Shown here in pieces: positions 56,901 to 64,000 of a stretch of 64,000 nucleotides of DNA (position 1 is the first letter of the stretch; the number at the start of each line of letters is the position of its first letter). A program made the translations under genes and the position numbers. Origin of the DNA: Chitinophaga rupis (lineage in GTDB: Bacteria; Bacteroidota; Bacteroidia; Chitinophagales; Chitinophagaceae); the NCBI RefSeq assembly GCF_900109685.1, contig NZ_FOBB01000006.1, positions 124,001 through 188,000 of the forward strand, given 5' to 3'. The notes below the pieces were generated by a model, which was given only the letters and a program-made list of their open reading frames with translations, did not search any database and was not told where the DNA came from.

Positions 56901-58262
56901 CCGTTCCAGGGCCGCTGCTGTATTGGCGGAATAGCGGATAAGCTGATGTCCCTTCCTGGCCTTGCCTTTACGGGCTTCCGGCGCTTCCTGCAGTACCATA
57001 TGCACGTTTGTGCCGCCTATGCCCAAAGAGCTTACACCTGCAACCAGGGGTGCATTGTTAACAGGCTGCCATTCAGTGGTGGCTTTATTTACATAAAACG
57101 GCCCTTCGCTAAAAGGGATGGTTATGTTGGGTGATTGATAATGCAGGCTGGCAGGCAGCATGCGGTGTTTCAGGGCCAGCGTGGTTTTAATTAACCCGGC
57201 AATACCGGCTGCTTCATCTGCATGCCCCATGTTGGATTTTATGGTACCAATGGCACATTTATGCAACCGGTCGTTATTGAACGCTTTGTTCAAAGCCTCA
57301 ATTTCAATGGGATCGCCAATGCGGGTACCGGTGCCATGCGTTTCCACATAGCTGATCTCTGCGGGTGTTACTCCTGCAATTTTATGCGCCAGGCGTATAC
57401 ATTCTGCCTGCCCGTTCACACTGGGCATGGTATACCCGGCTTTATCATTCCCATCATTATTCATAGCCGATCCGCGGATAACGGCATAAATATGGTCGTT
57501 GTCTTTTATCGCATCTTCTACGCGCTTTAAGATCACTACACCTGCGCCATCGCAGGGCACCGTACCGGAAGAATTGCTGTCAAAACTCCTGTTATGCCCA
57601 TCTTTTGACATGATGGTGCCTTCCTGGTAAATATACCCGGTATCTTCCTCAGACAGCAGGCGGATACCGCCTACCACTGCCACGCCACATTCATTTAACA
57701 ACAAGCTTCTGCAGGCCAGGTGCGCGGTGCTCAGGGAGGTAGAACAGGCTGTATCTATAAAATAACAGGGACCTTTAAAGTTTAGTTTGTACGAGATCAG
57801 AGAGGCCATAAAATTGGGGTTGGCCATTTTGCGCTTAGTCAGGTCATCCACATGTTCGGTTTTGGTTACCGTGGAGTGAAAGCTCCAGCCCAGGTCTTTA
57901 TTGGCCCCTAAAAAAATGCCCACTTTTTTATTATACAATTCCACGTTACAGGCAGCATCTTCCAAAGCTTCCCATACCAGCTGATGCATCATCCTGGTTT
58001 GCGGGTTCATTACCCGGGCCTCATGGATCGTATATTTAAACAGGGGATAGTCAAATTCATCTGTGCCGGTTACAAAAGACGATACTTTTACGTAATTGGC
58101 CCGCTCGCGCTTTTTCTGATCCATACCTTTTTCTTCCAGCTCCCGGTCGGTGAAAAAATGGATCAGTTCCTTTTCCGCCAACAGGTTGTTCCAGAAGGTT
58201 TCAATATTACCTGACTTCGGGAACCGGCCGGACATCCCGATAATTGCTATATCCTTTTTCAT
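53970..58262 (-). CDS. PKS protein 3: KS-AT(malonyl)-degenerate KR-ACP
   Basis: 1,430 residues. KS (1-425): Cys173 (TACSTSL), His309 (ETHGTGT), His347 (NMGHAD). AT (about 517-815): Ser609 in GHSLGEY and HAFH at 705-708, a malonyl signature. The structural and catalytic KR halves follow (about 885-1310), but the catalytic part looks dead: the NADPH loop reads V-T-G-H-L-D-D-I-E (1105-1113), the catalytic Lys position reads Arg1209 (APRVNG) and Asn after the Tyr is Ala1250 (Y1246-A-A-A-A). ACP: Ser1376 in LGGDSL. It should therefore add an unreduced two-carbon unit to the Gly-derived residue. The C-terminus H-R-V-N-E-L-I-I is a probable docking tail for protein 4. Confidence 0.92.
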   Translation of the reverse strand: MKKDIAIIGMSGRFPKSGNIETFWNNLLAEKELIHFFTDRELEEKGMDQKKRERANYVKVSSFVTGTDEFDYPLFKYTIHEARVMNPQTRMMHQLVWEALEDAACNVELYNKKVGIFLGANKDLGWSFHSTVTKTEHVDDLTKRKMANPNFMASLISYKLNFKGPCYFIDTACSTSLSTAHLACRSLLLNECGVAVVGGIRLLSEEDTGYIYQEGTIMSKDGHNRSFDSNSSGTVPCDGAGVVILKRVEDAIKDNDHIYAVIRGSAMNNDGNDKAGYTMPSVNGQAECIRLAHKIAGVTPAEISYVETHGTGTRIGDPIEIEALNKAFNNDRLHKCAIGTIKSNMGHADEAAGIAGLIKTTLALKHRMLPASLHYQSPNITIPFSEGPFYVNKATTEWQPVNNAPLVAGVSSLGIGGTNVHMVLQEAPEARKGKARKGHQLIRYSANTAAALERYEAKLLHFLQQKKDISLADVAYTLQTGRKHFDYGRYIIAKDNEELVTTLQAGKIKTYTVKPKSRIVFMFSGQGSQYVNMGKHLYEEHALFREIMDNGFARLQELKGIDYKKVLFTEGEEINETFYTQPVLFLFEYALAQLLMSFGIHPSHMIGHSLGEYVAATISGVFSLDDALKVVSARAALMAGVAAGDMISVGTSLQKISKTLINGTAIAAVNAHDSFVLSGTRQEMTSIKEQLIAEEISFIALKTSHAFHSGMMEVIIDDFEKVLNSIQLNKPVIPVISNLTGEVLTAEQATSPAYWSGHILGTVQFEKGIKQLIAMDHTLFIEVGPGRTLATFFKKSQNPALENAVLTTIKHPKEQVEDDWFLANFLGNLGMHGITVNWDNYYGAQLPSKRSIPTYAFEPYKVPAKVSIEEALLNKEAANRSSRQIRDAFYLPSWKQQPVKPATDATFAAKENYLVLSDGSAFCEQLISKVKAGNKKVVEVRKGDVDHEDLAIHLKTLQQVADVIVYAWDLDNEHTNHHAYNAAFNNLLQLVNGLELMETADPKKIIFLSNRNYAVTGAEHIRTFNQHAATLLNVLAQERAHVYATVIDLDLDHYSIDAITGEFEDAAKYSQVAFRNNRRWAPYYEPLPVTDERKPFIKQQGTYLVTGHLDDIEYTLAAHLLTEYRANVIILSPEPQHQKGAQLYEKLAALPGKIVFVHAEITAANIEKLVTQYGPINGVIHTAKHTSAGAIAFANDITAETIEQHFAPRVNGLLQIDSFFKNRPVDFITVISSLSSFLGGISYGAYAAAATLMDNLALHARQTKTKWSVINIDRVHKEEPWIQEQELIAVLYGSFLYTGAEQIIVSKRDIHNLQAAPVQESAKTGISVEMNRNQLRSSYKAPENETETRLVNLFGELFGMQGIGMEDDFFELGGDSLKAVVLINRLKKEMGIEITIAEMFANKTAYDLSLLVTEKKWLGEAKHRVNELII

Positions 58263-58280
58263 TTTTTTTGCTTTTTAGCA

Positions 58281-61200
58281 TTACACGTTATCCATGAAAT
58301 TGATCAGATCATCTACCCCTTCCAGCTCATTTTCCTCCACCAGCATTTTCTGCGGAATATGGCTTTCATTTAAACTGGCGGCCAGGGTTCTTACCGTGGG
58401 GTACTGGAAAAAGACAATGATCTTCAGCGTTGCATTCAGTGCCGTGTTTATAATAACAAGCAGTTGAAATGCTTTCAGTGAATTACCGCCTATCTCAAAG
58501 AAATTATCATCTATGCTCAGCTGGTCCAGTTTTAAAAATTCGCGCCAGATGCCTGCCAGCTTTGCTTCCAGCTCATTGCGGGGCGCTACGATATGCCTGG
58601 CAGTGGTTTTTATTGCATCGGGACGGGGTAAGCGCAGGTGGTCTACTTTTCCATTGGGGGTGTACGGAAATTCATCCAGTATTATTACATGCTGTGGCAG
58701 CATATAGGCCGGCAGCCTTAATCTTAAAAAGTCTTTAATGGCCCCCTCATCTGCCTGATGCCGGTGCGTTACGTACGCCATTAATACTACCTGCTCTTTT
58801 ACCCGGTTGGCTGCTACCACGCATTGAATAACGCCCGGATATGTGAGCATAACATTCTCGATCTCTTCCAGCTCAATGCGGTAACCTTTTATTTTCACCT
58901 GCCTGTCGAGCCGGCCCAGGCACTCCAGCTCTCCATTCGGGAGCCAGCGTGCCAGGTCTCCGGTCTTATAGATCTTTTGCCCGTGGGCAAATGGGTTAGC
59001 AATGAACCTGGATGCCGTCAGCTCCTCGTTATGTAAATAACCCAGGGCTACCCCATCGCCGCCAATACACAACTCACCGGCCACCCCTACCGGGCATAAC
59101 TGGTGCAGGTGGTCCAGGATGTAAATACTGGTATTGGCGATAGGTGTTCCGATTGTGACGGCATCTGCCTTTGTTATGGTTTTTACGGTAGACCAGATGG
59201 TAGTTTCCGTAGGCCCGTACATGTTATGTACCGGACGCCCGCCGTTTTCAATGAGCTTTTCAGCCAATGACCGTTTTAAAGCTTCACCACCTACCAGCAG
59301 GGTGCTTATTTTTTGCAGGGCAGCCCTTCCCTTTGCGTGCAGCAGGGCCTCTTCATAAAAAGACGGGGTGGATTGCATGTGGGTTACCTGGTGCTGTTCT
59401 ATTAACGCGGCAGCATCCTCATTTTCAGTTAAACGGTTCATGCGCTCCACTATAAAATCATGCTGGATCTTTGACCGCCTGATCAGCTCTTTAAGTGTAA
59501 AAAGATGGGGCAGGTTGCTGATCACCAGGTCCTCATCCACACCAAAATCAATTAAACAGGCTATTTCATTTACACCGGCCTCATAGATCCTGTTAACCAC
59601 ATCCAGGCAGGTCTCCGGTGTGCCAAACAAACTGCTGGTGCTGTAATAACGGTGAAAGCCCATATCCAGCAGCACATTTACATCCTGCTCAACGTCCAGG
59701 CCTTTTTCTTCGGCAATAGGTTTTAACAGGCTCAGTGAATTTTGCAGATAGTTCTTAAAAGGCGGTTCCACCACTTTCCTTACCATATCTGCATTGTCAC
59801 TTACAAAGGTGTGCACCATCAGGGCTACCTTGCCTTTGCGGTCATCAAAACCGTTTTCGTGCAGGGCTTGCCGGTAGGCCTTTATTTTTTCGCCCAGCTC
59901 CTCAATGCTCTGTCCCAGCAGGTGGGTAAGCACATTAGCACCAATGGAGCCGGCGTATTTAAAAGTATCAATGCCCCCGCCGGATGTGATCCATAAAGGC
60001 AGCTTTTCCTGTATGGGCCGGGGGTGGATCTTAAACTCAAAATCTTTGCCTACGCCATTCTGCCGGGTTAAAGAACCGCCCTGCCATAGATCTGTAAGGA
60101 TCGTTATCTTATCGCGCATAGACTGCTGGCGGTGGTGGAACTCGTTGGGCGCCAGTACAAAATCGTTCGGGTGCCAGCCGGAGGCTATAGACAGCTCCAC
60201 TCTCCCATTCGAAAGGTTATCGATCATAGACCATTCCTCTGCCACCCTTACCGGATCGTGCAGGGGCAGCACCACACTGCCGGAACGGATCCTGATATTT
60301 TGCGTGATGGTGGAAACAGCTGCTGCTGCCACGGAAGGATTTGGAAACTGATCACCGAAACTATGGAAGTGGCGTTCAGGCACCCAAATGGCCTTAAACC
60401 CATGCTGATCCGCAAACCGGGCACCTTCGATCAACAGCTTATATTTATTGGTATTTGACCGGGTAACACCCGTGGGGAAATAAAAGATGCTGAAGTCTAC
60501 TGCGGGTTGGGGAAGAATGGGCGCCGGCCTTTCCAGGTGTATCACCACCTTGTCTCCCCTGGTAAGCGTCCATAACAGCTCCAGGATAGAAATGTCAAAG
60601 CTGATGCTGGTCATGGCCAGCCATACATCAACGGCGGTTTCTTTTATGAACCGCTGCTCCATGCCTGTAATAAAGTTCACCAGGTTCCGGTGCGATACTT
60701 TTACGCCTTTGGGTTTGCCGGTTGAACCGGAAGTGTAGATCACATAAGCAATGGCTGCGCTGTCTGTTACCGGTAAAATGTCCTCCCCGCTATAACTCCA
60801 TATTTCCGGTTCTTCCACATTAATGGCTGTAAATGCCGTTGAAATAATATCTTTTGACTGGCTATCCGTGAGTATAAATTTTGTACCACTGTGATCTGCT
60901 ATATAATCAATACGATCTAAGGGGTAAAATGGATCCATAGGCAGGTAAGCGGCGCCGGCTTTCAAAATGCCAAGGATCGCTGTCATCATTGCTATAGACC
61001 GCCCCAGGCACACGCCTACCGTGGTACCGGGTGTTACACCCACAGACCGCAGGTATAAAGCCAGCTGATCTGCCTTATCACTCAGCTGCCGGTAGGATAT
61101 TTCAGCGCCTTCACAAACCAGGGCAATGTTGCCCGGCGTTCTTTTTACCTGTTGCTGAAATAAGGAGATCACGGTGGCCGTGGTATCATACTTTACTTCC

Positions 61201-62213
61201 GTATCGTTAAAGGAATACAGGAGCTCCCGCATCTGTTCCGCATCCAGATAAGATATGCGCTGTATCTGCTGCTGCGGGTTCACCAGGCTTTCCCGCATAA
61301 AGTTTTCCAGGTTATTGGCCAGGCGCTTTATAAACTGCTGCTGAAAAAGGTCTGTGTTATATTCTATGGATACACTCAGATCATTTTCATCTTCAAAGAA
61401 GGTGAAAGTGATATCATATTCACTGACTGAGAAGCCGGATCCCGGGTCAAAAGAACTATCATTCTTTTGCTGGTGTGTAACCAGTACATCAAATAAAGGA
61501 GAGCGGCTTACATCCCTGCTTACCTGCAGCTTGTTCACCAGGCCGTCAAAGGAATAACCTGAATGAGTGTACACTGACCTTAAAGTGGCGCTCTGCAAAG
61601 CGAACAGCTCTGTAAAAGAATATGTTGCTTCAAACTGCATACGTACCGGCAGGGTATTCACATACAATCCTGCCCGGCCCTGCAGGTCAGGGTGATTTCT
61701 GCCGGCAACGGGCGTGCCTACAATAATATCGGTTTGGTTGGTATACCGGTACAGCAATGCATTTACGCCGGCCATTAATGCCATAAAAAGCGTTCCCTTG
61801 TTTTCGCTGGAAAATGTTCTCAGGCGCTGTAACAGCTGCGGGTCATAAATGTGCGTATAGGTGGCGCCGTTATAGGTCTTTAAAGCCGGCCGTGTTTTAT
61901 ATGTTGGCAGGTTAAGGACCGGCAGCTCACCGGCTAATTTTTCCAGCCAGTAAGCTTCGTCAGCTTTAACCTGCTCTTTATTACCTGCCCGGGCTGCATA
62001 ATCCGGCTCTTCCGCCAGCGGTATCTGCTCCACGCGGCCGGCCGCAGTTACAGACTTTAAGTAAGCCAGGATACCCGGTTTGTTCTCTTTTATTAATGCT
62101 ATGACACTGTCTTCAACATCTTCCTTCTGAAAGGTTAGTTCAAGGTTATCTCCTGACAGTTTAATATCTATACCTTGTTCTCTTATCTGTTTTAATAAGG
62201 ACGCTGTTTCCAT
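58281..62213 (-). CDS. NRPS protein 2: docking - half C - A(Gly) with embedded luciferase-like monooxygenase - T
   Basis: 1,310 residues. TubC-type docking domain (1-55); then only the C-terminal half of a C domain (about 84-335, starting EAYWLEKLAGELPVL), with no HHxxxDG motif. The A domain (about 345-1195) is interrupted after FDISILELLW: residues 572-910 are a luciferase-like flavin monooxygenase (VDFSIFYFP, VPERHFHSFG, SVVLPLHDPVRVAEEWSMID, SGWHPNDF). The A domain then resumes; specificity residues DILQLGMIWK are glycine-like. T domain at Ser1245. Monooxygenases embedded this way in Gly modules (as in myxothiazol/melithiazol assembly) hydroxylate the alpha carbon. The acidic tail EGVDDLINFMDNV faces the KS of protein 3. 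The gene starts 1 bp after protein 1 ends. Confidence 0.92.
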   Translation of the reverse strand: METASLLKQIREQGIDIKLSGDNLELTFQKEDVEDSVIALIKENKPGILAYLKSVTAAGRVEQIPLAEEPDYAARAGNKEQVKADEAYWLEKLAGELPVLNLPTYKTRPALKTYNGATYTHIYDPQLLQRLRTFSSENKGTLFMALMAGVNALLYRYTNQTDIIVGTPVAGRNHPDLQGRAGLYVNTLPVRMQFEATYSFTELFALQSATLRSVYTHSGYSFDGLVNKLQVSRDVSRSPLFDVLVTHQQKNDSSFDPGSGFSVSEYDITFTFFEDENDLSVSIEYNTDLFQQQFIKRLANNLENFMRESLVNPQQQIQRISYLDAEQMRELLYSFNDTEVKYDTTATVISLFQQQVKRTPGNIALVCEGAEISYRQLSDKADQLALYLRSVGVTPGTTVGVCLGRSIAMMTAILGILKAGAAYLPMDPFYPLDRIDYIADHSGTKFILTDSQSKDIISTAFTAINVEEPEIWSYSGEDILPVTDSAAIAYVIYTSGSTGKPKGVKVSHRNLVNFITGMEQRFIKETAVDVWLAMTSISFDISILELLWTLTRGDKVVIHLERPAPILPQPAVDFSIFYFPTGVTRSNTNKYKLLIEGARFADQHGFKAIWVPERHFHSFGDQFPNPSVAAAAVSTITQNIRIRSGSVVLPLHDPVRVAEEWSMIDNLSNGRVELSIASGWHPNDFVLAPNEFHHRQQSMRDKITILTDLWQGGSLTRQNGVGKDFEFKIHPRPIQEKLPLWITSGGGIDTFKYAGSIGANVLTHLLGQSIEELGEKIKAYRQALHENGFDDRKGKVALMVHTFVSDNADMVRKVVEPPFKNYLQNSLSLLKPIAEEKGLDVEQDVNVLLDMGFHRYYSTSSLFGTPETCLDVVNRIYEAGVNEIACLIDFGVDEDLVISNLPHLFTLKELIRRSKIQHDFIVERMNRLTENEDAAALIEQHQVTHMQSTPSFYEEALLHAKGRAALQKISTLLVGGEALKRSLAEKLIENGGRPVHNMYGPTETTIWSTVKTITKADAVTIGTPIANTSIYILDHLHQLCPVGVAGELCIGGDGVALGYLHNEELTASRFIANPFAHGQKIYKTGDLARWLPNGELECLGRLDRQVKIKGYRIELEEIENVMLTYPGVIQCVVAANRVKEQVVLMAYVTHRHQADEGAIKDFLRLRLPAYMLPQHVIILDEFPYTPNGKVDHLRLPRPDAIKTTARHIVAPRNELEAKLAGIWREFLKLDQLSIDDNFFEIGGNSLKAFQLLVIINTALNATLKIIVFFQYPTVRTLAASLNESHIPQKMLVEENELEGVDDLINFMDNV

Positions 62214-62214
62214 G

Positions 62215-64000
62215 TTATATAATCATTTTCTTCTGGCGAACTGCTTTGCCAGCGTGGTTATTCAACGATTGTAAGTTCTCTGTATGTAATTCAATGGGCT
62301 GTAACGGTAAAGCCATACATTGCAGCATAAATTCTTCCAGGTGCTGCAACAGGCTACGGATGAATGTTTCATTATACAGGTCCGTGTTATATTCTGCAAC
62401 TACCCTCACCTCACCGTTGCTTTCAATAAATGAAAAGCTGATATCAAACTGGCTGTTCTTTTTCCGCTTCTCAAACACCTTTACAGTAGCGCCATCAAAG
62501 GCACGGGGTTTTGCATCAATAATATGCTGCTGATTTTGTAATACCACCATTACATCGAACAACGCGGAGCGGGAAAGGTCTCTTTTCAGGCTTAAGCGGT
62601 CTACCAATGCATCAAAGGGGTAGGCCTGGTATTTATAAGCATTTATGAGCGTGGAACGTTGTAGGGATAATAGTTCTTTAAATGTTAAACCGGATGCAAA
62701 CTGCGTGCGTATGGCCAGGGTATTTAAATACAACCCTATCTGGTGTTCCAGGTCGGCATGCTTCCTGCCTGCCACCGGTGTACCTAATATAATATCGGTT
62801 TGCCCGGTATACCGGTAAAACAGGCCGTTAATGCCTGCCATCAAACCCATGAACAAGGTGGCGCCTTCCTGTTTTGTATAGTTTACCAGCGCTTCATAAA
62901 AAACGGCAGCAAACCGGTGATCCAGCGTAGCGCCGTTATAGGTTTTTATTTCCGGACGTTTGTGTACCGTTGGCAGCTCCAGTACCGGCAGCCTGCCGCT
63001 CATTTTTTGCAGCCAGTAATTTTCTGCTGCTTTTAAATTATTTTGCTGTGCTTCACTGAGCAGCCATTCGGAGTAATCCCTGTATTGCACCGGGAGCGCC
63101 GGCAGCTCCACCGGCCGACCGTGCAGCAAGGTGTTGTACAATGCTACCAGCTCACCGGATAATACCTCCATTGACCAGCCATCGCAAATGATATGATGCA
63201 GGTTAAACAGCAGCAGGTATTTTTGCGCGGCCATTTTTACTACCTGTACTTTAACCAGGGGCGCCTTTGAAAGATCAAAAACATGAGTATAATGCCGGCG
63301 GATAATTTCAGCTGCATCTTCTTCAGCAGCATCTGCAAGGTCTATCTCCCACGTTACGGCTTCCTGTGGCAATACATACTGTCTTAATCCATGCTCAGGA
63401 TCCAGCTTAAAATAAGTACGCAGGCTTTCATGCCTTTCAATGAGTTTTTTGAATGCCTTTGAAAAGAGGACCTCGTCAAAGTTACCGGTAAGCTGCAGCT
63501 CGCTGCTCATGTTATAGGCAGCGCTGCCTTCTTCAAAATTACTTAGCACCCATAAACGCTTTTGAGCGGGTGTAACAGAGTAACTTTCCTTCTCCGTGGC
63601 TTTGGGTATGCCTTTATACCGGCTTTGCATGGCAGAAAATTCCAGCAGGTCTGCAAGCTCCCTTACATTCAGCGTGTCATATAAATGCTCAATTGAAAAG
63701 GCGGTATCAAACGTTTTATTAATTCTATTGATCAATACCACTGCCTGCAGGCTGTTGCCCCCCAGCTCAAAGAAATTATCCTTTACCCCTATGGTGGCGG
63801 CGTCCAGTTTTAAGATCTCTGCCCAGAGGGTGGTAAGCCTGCTTTCCGTTTCATTTTCCGGGGCCACATAGGCCACAGTTTTCAGATCTGTTATTGTAGG
63901 TTCAGGCAAATTTTCCCGGTCTATTTTCCCGGTACGGGTTAACGGGAACGCCGCTACGGAAATGTATATTGCCGGGATCATGTATTTGGGCAGGCGGTTT
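62215..64000 (-). CDS. NRPS protein 1 (partial): A(C-terminal end)-T-C
   Basis: The frame runs off the window; the visible part starts in the A domain end (N-R-L-P-K-Y-M-I-P, then PLTRTGKIDRENLP, the A9-A10 motifs). Counting from the Met at 63981: T domain Ser77 in LGGNSLQ; complete C domain about 133-560, with SVTPAQKRLWVLS and His263 in LHHIICDGWS. The protein ends after the C domain with N-N-H-A-G-K-A-V-R-Q-K-K-M-I-I. A full C domain at the end, facing a half C domain at the start of protein 2, implies that condensation onto the Gly module is done by this C domain. Its A-domain specificity is outside the window. Confidence 0.93.
   Translation of the reverse strand, partial: NRLPKYMIPAIYISVAAFPLTRTGKIDRENLPEPTITDLKTVAYVAPENETESRLTTLWAEILKLDAATIGVKDNFFELGGNSLQAVVLINRINKTFDTAFSIEHLYDTLNVRELADLLEFSAMQSRYKGIPKATEKESYSVTPAQKRLWVLSNFEEGSAAYNMSSELQLTGNFDEVLFSKAFKKLIERHESLRTYFKLDPEHGLRQYVLPQEAVTWEIDLADAAEEDAAEIIRRHYTHVFDLSKAPLVKVQVVKMAAQKYLLLFNLHHIICDGWSMEVLSGELVALYNTLLHGRPVELPALPVQYRDYSEWLLSEAQQNNLKAAENYWLQKMSGRLPVLELPTVHKRPEIKTYNGATLDHRFAAVFYEALVNYTKQEGATLFMGLMAGINGLFYRYTGQTDIILGTPVAGRKHADLEHQIGLYLNTLAIRTQFASGLTFKELLSLQRSTLINAYKYQAYPFDALVDRLSLKRDLSRSALFDVMVVLQNQQHIIDAKPRAFDGATVKVFEKRKKNSQFDISFSFIESNGEVRVVAEYNTDLYNETFIRSLLQHLEEFMLQCMALPLQPIELHTENLQSLNNHAGKAVRQKKMII

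Noticed and set aside
24849..64000. Many long plus-strand frames opposite the synthetase genes.
   Set aside because: They mirror the codon pattern of the minus-strand genes and none shows a domain of its own.
29281..64000. Calling the cluster a siderophore pathway because of the PvdE-type exporter and the outer-membrane barrel.
   Set aside because: No catechol, salicylate or hydroxamate-forming enzyme and no Fur-like site are visible; the transporter types also serve other peptides.
1..64000. RNA genes, insertion sequences and CRISPR arrays.
   Set aside because: No tRNA cloverleaf, rRNA stretch, transposase, terminal inverted repeats or regularly spaced repeats were noticed on reading; a tRNA scan was not possible here.

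Overview
The window looks like the chromosome of a Bacteroidota member, most likely a Chitinophaga-like Chitinophagaceae. The reasons are a FecI/FecR/TonB-receptor triplet, a lyase with a type IX secretion C-terminal domain, FtsX-type permeases, Bacteroidota -7 promoter boxes of the form TAnnTTTG, and mid-40s GC by eye. No rRNA, tRNA, insertion sequence or CRISPR array was seen.

Left part (1-5.4 kb): a plus-strand run (carboxymuconolactone decarboxylase tail, alpha/beta-hydrolase fused to two ABM domains, secreted DJ-1/PfpI protein). Then come a minus-strand arginase-fold enzyme, an NTF2-like gene divergent from an HxlR regulator with a double operator between them, and a RibD-C type reductase. 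Middle part (5.5-21.4 kb): a secreted PL6 polysaccharide lyase with a LacI-type operator upstream, an FtsX permease, a SUFU-domain protein, a DUF4386 membrane protein plus AraC regulator, a DUF1348 protein, a GH127 beta-L-arabinofuranosidase, an ECF sigma/anti-sigma/TonB receptor unit, and two lipoproteins.

Right part (21.5-64 kb, all minus strand): one very large hybrid NRPS-PKS gene cluster, read from 64,000 (where it runs off the window) down to a strong terminator at 21,439-21,468. The 13 genes are separated by 1-37 bp and are probably one transcription unit. In transcription order they are: (1) partial A-T-C; (2) docking-half C-A(Gly, with an embedded luciferase-like monooxygenase)-T; (3) KS-AT-degenerate KR-ACP; (4) docking-C-A(Ser)-T; (5) KS-AT-ACP; (6) docking-C-A(Ser)-T-C-A(Ser)-T-C-A(Lys-like)-T; (7) KS-vestigial AT-ACP-thioester reductase; (8) TonB-type outer-membrane barrel; (9) type II thioesterase; (10) PvdE/SyrD-type exporter; (11) C-A(Gly)-T-C; (12) secreted, membrane-anchored S33-type hydrolase; (13) apparently circularly permuted ATP-grasp enzyme.

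How it may work (inference): TubC-type docking domains on 2, 4 and 6 pair with short basic-hydrophobic tails on 1, 3 and 5, which gives a linear order 1 to 7. The chain would contain an oxidised Gly, a ketide unit, Ser, a second ketide unit, Ser-Ser-(Lys) and possibly a last ketide unit, and would be released reductively by the terminal reductase. Protein 11 stands outside this line, with a terminal C domain and no release domain. The ATP-grasp enzyme and the S33 hydrolase are candidates for tailoring or self-protection. Substrate calls come from specificity residues read by eye and remembered codes, not from a search. The cluster's start, and so its starter unit, lies beyond the window.
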